Assembly (NCBI RefSeq): GCF_000243815.2
Contig: NZ_AHMT02000030.1
Span: 120,001 to 140,000, forward strand
Direction: 5' to 3'
From: Leptospira alexanderi serovar Manhao 3 str. L 60
GTDB lineage: Bacteria > Spirochaetota > Leptospiria > Leptospirales > Leptospiraceae
Length of the DNA: 20,000 bases
Shown here piece after piece: positions 1 to 20,000 of the stretch (within the stretch, counting starts at the first letter, position 1; the number at the start of each line of letters is the position of its first letter). Made by a program: the position numbers and the translations under genes. A model generated the notes under the pieces. The model was not told the DNA's origin. It worked only from the letters and a program-made list of their open reading frames with translations, and did no database searches.

Positions 1-522
<522 letters not shown>

Positions 523-562
523 AGATTCGTGTTTTACAATTGGTAGGTTTCTAGTCAAACCT

Positions 563-2801
<2,239 letters not shown>

Positions 2802-2870
2802 CCACAGTAGGCTATTTTGCGTACTGAGAGAGTCAAATCAATTTTAAACGACTGCTCAGAATTTCGGCGT

Positions 2871-3536
<666 letters not shown>

Positions 3537-3692
3537 AGAAAGGAAAAATAAGAATCGATGTTCGTTGGCAAACACTTTTTCCGAGTGATTTTGCGGTTTG
3601 TCTTAAAGCCCAAATATTCATGATTGGAAAGTTTTTAAATTCCTAACAAGCTAACACCGAATCGCTTGAATCTTCGTCTTTGATACTTTCCA

Positions 3693-4538
<846 letters not shown>

Positions 4539-4544
4539 ACAAAG

Positions 4545-5741
<1,197 letters not shown>

Positions 5742-5802
5742 GTTCCGAGTTGGAACAAAGGTCCAATTTGAAATTATGACCTAAAAATGGTAGGTTGTAT
5801 CT

Positions 5803-7938
5803 ATGCGAAAAACAACAATCCCCGCATTCCTTATTTGCGTTTACTTTGTTTCGTATCCTTTGTTCGGGATTGATTTCGCTCATCTCGACGATTCTCCCTT
5901 CGGATTGGAGGATACTTTTGAATATTTCGAAGACTCTTCTGGGAGTTTGCGTTTTTCCCAGATTAGGTCTTTGGCGGAGGAAGGAAAATTCAATTCCGGT
6001 AATATAAGTTCATTAGGATATACGAATTCTGTAATTTGGATTCGGTTGAACGTCAGGAATTCTTCGGATCGGTCAATTCGTTGGATTCTCGAATATCAGT
6101 TTCCCGACGTGGATCTTATAGAATATTACGATTTCAAGATGGGAGAATCTCCTTTTTATCGAGCTGGGGATGGAATTCCATTTGCGCTTCGCCCGGTTCA
6201 GTACCGAAATCCCGTCTTTTTTTCCGTAGCTCTTCCTAAAACGAATAAGTTCGTTTTTTTAAGAATCAAGTCGGATTCCAGGATTCAGCTTTCTTTTCGC
6301 TACTACTCGGCTGACACATTTTACAAAAAAGTAATCTTCGAACAGTTCTTATTCGGACTTTTTTTCGGCTCCATGCTGATACTGGCGTTTTATTACCTTC
6401 TTTTATATTTTTATACAAAGGAAAAAAGTTATTTCTATTTTGCCGCGTATATCTCCGGGTTTTCTTTTTTCCAGTTCGTTTTGGAAGGATTTGGGTTTCA
6501 AGTCCTTTGGCCCGACGCCGTATTTTGGACAAATTCGAGTGTTCCGTTCTTTTTTCTGATTTCTCTTTTTTTGATGTGTTTATTCGTGAACGTTTATCTG
6601 GATCTGGAAAATCGATCCAAGACATCGTTTCGTTTATTTCGATATTCTCAAGTTTTACTTTTGCTTTTCGCTCTGTGTTCTCCGTTTGTTCCGGAACGAT
6701 TCGGGATTTGGATCGGATTGTTTATGACTCTCGGTTGTATGGTTCTTCTTTTTATCAACGGAATTCGAAGTTTCACTCAGGGAAGTGTTTCCTATTTTCT
6801 TTTTGCCTGGGGAGTTTTATTTTCCGGCGTGATTTTGTTTTTATTTCTAGAAAGCGGTTGGTTCAAAAATTTTTCTTTGCGGTTTTGGGTGATAGAAATC
6901 TCTTCTTTGCTTCATGTGGTTCTTATGGGGCTCGGTCTTGCCGATCGTGTAAAGATATTATCCAGAACTTTATCTGTGAAAATCAGAGAGCTTCGTTTTG
7001 CAAAACGAGTCGCGGAACGTTCCGAAAAACGTTTTAAAAACCTTTTTGAGGAATCGGAAGAATTTCTTTTTACGATGGATACGAACGGAAAAATCCGCAA
7101 TGCGAATAAAGCCCTCGGAAGGCTTTTGGGATTTGATTCGGAAGAAGTGATTGGTTGGGATTTTTTGGACCTGATCTTTGTATCCGGAGTTAAAAATGCT
7201 TCTTATGCCAAAGTTTTAGCTCGAGATAAAATCGAAGAACTTTTGACGACGGGAAAAAGTTCGGAATTCACCGCGGAATTCAGGCAGAAATTCGTATTGG
7301 AACCGCGTCAGATTCGGGTTCGACTTCAGCTTTTGGATCTCGGGAGTGAGAAGTGTATTTTAGGAAAAGCTTATGAACTAAACGAGGATGTTTTTGCTAG
7401 ATTCATCGTAAGCGAATCCATGCATTTCACCTTAAATAATTATCTTAGGAACGCAGATCTTTTGAGTCGTTTTTTGACAGTAAATCTTGCCCGTTTTGTA
7501 GGAACGGAAGTTGTGATTGCGATTCGGACTTGTATCCGAGAAATCATTATTAATTCGATCGAACACGGAAATCTTGCGATCAGTTTTGACGAAAAAACGG
7601 AGGCATTGGATGAGGGACGTTATCTTGAACTCATTCAGGGACGTCAGAAAGAACCGTTCTACAACCGTAGAACGGTCAAAGTCTCGTATTCTTTGAACGC
7701 TCGTAGAATCGGCTTTCTAATCGGCGACGAGGGAGAAGGTTTCGATTATAAGAAAATTCTAAATTTAGACATCGAGAAGTTGAACGAAACAAGTTTGACG
7801 CACGGTCGTGGAATTCTAATGACCCGGTCCGTTTTCGATATTGTTCGGTTTAATGAAAAAGGAAATCGGGTTCTTTTGATCAAGTATCTTAAAAAACCGC
7901 TTCGTTACAAACGGGAAAAAACGTCTTTTAACGTTTAA
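5803..7938 (+). CDS. 7TM-DISM membrane sensor with PAS and RsbW-like ATPase output
   Basis: A 711-residue sensor. Order: signal peptide (about 1-22); periplasmic 7TMR-DISMED2-like domain (about 25-175, with the typical YTNSVIWIRLNVRN strand); a seven-helix 7TM-DISM block (about 180-385); a short coil; a PAS domain (about 410-530, SEEFLFTMDTNGKIRNANKA); and a C-terminal GHKL ATPase (about 560-700). The ATPase shows Glu580 and Asn584 with EHGN in the N box, GDEGEGFD (641-648) in the G1 box and HGRGI (667-671). There is no DHp helix with a phosphoacceptor His. This domain resembles anti-sigma kinases of the RsbW/SpoIIAB type more than classical histidine kinases. It probably senses an extracytoplasmic ligand and signals to a partner-switch (STAS) protein or another partner elsewhere. 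It stands alone, 61 bases after the desaturase gene. Domain calls are from pattern recognition; ligand and partner are unknown. Confidence 0.88.
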   Translation: MRKTTIPAFLICVYFVSYPLFGIDFAHLDDSPFGLEDTFEYFEDSSGSLRFSQIRSLAEEGKFNSGNISSLGYTNSVIWIRLNVRNSSDRSIRWILEYQFPDVDLIEYYDFKMGESPFYRAGDGIPFALRPVQYRNPVFFSVALPKTNKFVFLRIKSDSRIQLSFRYYSADTFYKKVIFEQFLFGLFFGSMLILAFYYLLLYFYTKEKSYFYFAAYISGFSFFQFVLEGFGFQVLWPDAVFWTNSSVPFFFLISLFLMCLFVNVYLDLENRSKTSFRLFRYSQVLLLLFALCSPFVPERFGIWIGLFMTLGCMVLLFINGIRSFTQGSVSYFLFAWGVLFSGVILFLFLESGWFKNFSLRFWVIEISSLLHVVLMGLGLADRVKILSRTLSVKIRELRFAKRVAERSEKRFKNLFEESEEFLFTMDTNGKIRNANKALGRLLGFDSEEVIGWDFLDLIFVSGVKNASYAKVLARDKIEELLTTGKSSEFTAEFRQKFVLEPRQIRVRLQLLDLGSEKCILGKAYELNEDVFARFIVSESMHFTLNNYLRNADLLSRFLTVNLARFVGTEVVIAIRTCIREIIINSIEHGNLAISFDEKTEALDEGRYLELIQGRQKEPFYNRRTVKVSYSLNARRIGFLIGDEGEGFDYKKILNLDIEKLNETSLTHGRGILMTRSVFDIVRFNEKGNRVLLIKYLKKPLRYKREKTSFNV

Positions 7939-8218
7939 GCGAAAATGCGAGAGTACTTAAACCTTTTAATCGTTTGTTTCGGATAAGCCTATTTGTGAAA
8001 TTTTCATGTATAGTAGGTTTTGAAAAACAATTTCCGAGTTTGTGTTTTTTGATATGAAAAAGTTTTCGTGGAAGTTGTCCGAAAAACATTCTAAATTTTT
8101 GAAGTTGGAATCGGGTTTCGTCTTTTGTAGATTTGTGACTAGTTCGCGGATGTCGATTTGCGATTGACGGTGGTAATTGGATGATTGATTTATAAAGAGT
8201 ATATTCAAAAAATAAAGA
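7939..8218. other. AT-rich intergenic region between convergent genes
   Basis: 280 bases between the stops of the sensor (plus) and the beta-barrel protein (minus), visibly richer in A+T than its surroundings. A weak inverted repeat, GTTTAAG (7933-7939) and CTTAAAC (7956-7962), spans the sensor stop but is AT-only and lacks a tight loop. I found no strong terminator hairpin. The only open frame of note (7966-8208, minus, starting TTG) is not convincing. No other signal recognised. Confidence 0.5.
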
Positions 8219-9104
<886 letters not shown>

Positions 9105-9105
9105 C

Positions 9106-9144
<39 letters not shown>

Positions 9145-9154
9145 GGGTAGGACC

Positions 9155-11386
<2,232 letters not shown>

Positions 11387-11396
11387 TTAGAAGTTA

Positions 11397-11425
11397 TTTC
11401 AAAAACTTTCCACTCGATTTTGAAA
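11397..11425. repeat. AT-rich inverted repeat after the fusion gene
   Basis: Arms TTTCAAAA (11397-11404) and TTTTGAAA (11418-11425) pair perfectly over 8 bases with a 13-base loop, 11 bases after the stop of the transporter-decarboxylase gene. The stem is weak and has no run of T after it, so it is at best a poor terminator; it could also be a protein-binding palindrome. The rest of the gap to 11629 shows only weak promoter-like hexamers (TTGGAA at 11517, TATACT at 11531, TATAGA at 11544) without good spacing. Confidence 0.3.
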
Positions 11426-11629
11426 GATCGTCGTCTGTAAAACAAGAAAAGAATCATTTTAGGATAATGTATGATAGGTCGTAAGGATTGGTGGATCTGA
11501 AGTTAGGATTTTATTTTTGGAAAACGATCTTATACTGAAATGATATAGAACGATTAGAAAATGCCAAATGCGATTTTGAAATTACTCGTATGAACCATTC
11601 CGATGGAAAAAGTGTAATTATGGATAAAA

Positions 11630-11965
<336 letters not shown>

Positions 11966-12051
11966 ACTCGAAAAGAGACATGTAAAATTTTATCCAGAGA
12001 TAGAATTTGTGGGAACTCATACTCGGTAGAAAGAAGATAGGATAGGTTCCC

Positions 12052-12089
12052 GGTTGTTTTCCCGAAAAAAGGTTGTTTTCGCCCGAAAA
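12052..12089. promoter_or_regulatory. Tandem palindromic repeat upstream of the flagellar operon
   Basis: Two near-identical copies lie head to tail: GGTTGTTTTCCCGAAAA (12052-12068) and GGTTGTTTTCGCCCGAAAA (12071-12089), a 19-base period. Each has an internal palindrome (TTTTC with GAAAA, separated by 2 or 4 bases). The position, 92-129 bases before the fliY start, suits an operator or upstream activator site for the operon. No clear sigma-70 or sigma-28 promoter could be fixed between it and fliY. The regulator is unknown and the role is inference. Confidence 0.4.
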
Positions 12090-12103
12090 TTAGATGGAAT
12101 CAG

Positions 12104-12151
<48 letters not shown>

Positions 12152-12152
12152 A

Positions 12153-14051
<1,899 letters not shown>

Positions 14052-14079
14052 CGTAAAAGAGTCGGAAATTTAGGGAAAG

Positions 14080-20000
<5,921 letters not shown>

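Noticed and set aside
5788..5796. TGGTAGGTT shared by the leaders of the sensor gene (5788-5796) and the M3 peptidase gene (540-548)
   Set aside because: Nine shared bases in two leaders, at different distances from the start codons, are too little to call a regulatory motif.
5768..5796. Possible sigma-70 promoter TTGAAA-17-TAGGTT before the sensor gene
   Set aside because: The -10 hexamer matches only three of six consensus bases and would leave almost no leader before the ATG.
6507..7037. 176-codon plus-strand frame inside the sensor gene
   Set aside because: Shifted-frame shadow; the product is an Ser/Phe-rich sequence from the TTC/TCT-rich transmembrane coding region.
7933..7962. Inverted repeat GTTTAAG/CTTAAAC at the sensor gene end as terminator
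   Set aside because: AT-only arms, a 16-base loop and no following T run make it a poor terminator; mentioned only in the intergenic entry.
7966..8208. 80-codon open frame on the minus strand in the AT-rich gap
   Set aside because: It needs a TTG start, has no ribosome site and shows no recognisable protein pattern. It lies in a low-GC intergenic region where open frames with Asn/Ile/Lys arise by chance.

Overview
The window looks like chromosomal DNA of a Leptospira species (Spirochaetes). The reasons are an export-apparatus cluster in the order fliY-fliO-fliP-fliQ-fliR-flhB-flhA-flhF, a FliY-type switch protein rather than a short FliN, a lipoprotein signal with a relaxed lipobox, and the general style of the proteins. 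Base composition judged by eye is in the low 40s % G+C, which suggests one of the pathogenic species with higher GC rather than L. interrogans itself. The species call is inference. No tRNA, rRNA, CRISPR array, phage gene or transposase gene was seen.

Left part (1-9091): a patchwork of short transcription units. It holds a truncated lipoprotein gene (minus strand, running off the left edge); a divergent M3 zinc oligopeptidase; a small unknown gene tail-to-tail with it; a glutathione S-transferase-like gene (minus); a two-gene plus-strand unit of a short-chain dehydrogenase and a sterol-desaturase-superfamily membrane oxidase; a large membrane sensor (7TM-DISM receptor, PAS, RsbW-like ATPase); an AT-rich gap; and a minus-strand outer-membrane beta-barrel protein.

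Middle (9155-11965): the most striking gene. One 743-residue reading frame joins a Na+:alanine/glycine symporter-like (AGCS) membrane half to a complete phosphatidylserine decarboxylase with its Asp/His/Ser catalytic residues and Gly-Ser self-cleavage site. A small stand-alone DUF971 gene follows.

Right part (12181-20000): a tightly packed flagellar operon. FliY is part of the rotor switch (C-ring). FliO, FliP, FliQ, FliR, FlhB and FlhA are the membrane components of the flagellar type III export gate. FlhF, cut by the right edge, is the SRP-like GTPase that places flagella at the pole. Most junctions overlap or nearly touch, indicating co-transcription and translational coupling. Local oddities are a tandem palindromic repeat upstream of fliY, a terminator-like hairpin in the 3' end of fliO, a roughly 190-base non-conserved in-frame stretch before the conserved part of flhB, and a 22-codon open frame with a strong Shine-Dalgarno bridging flhA and flhF.
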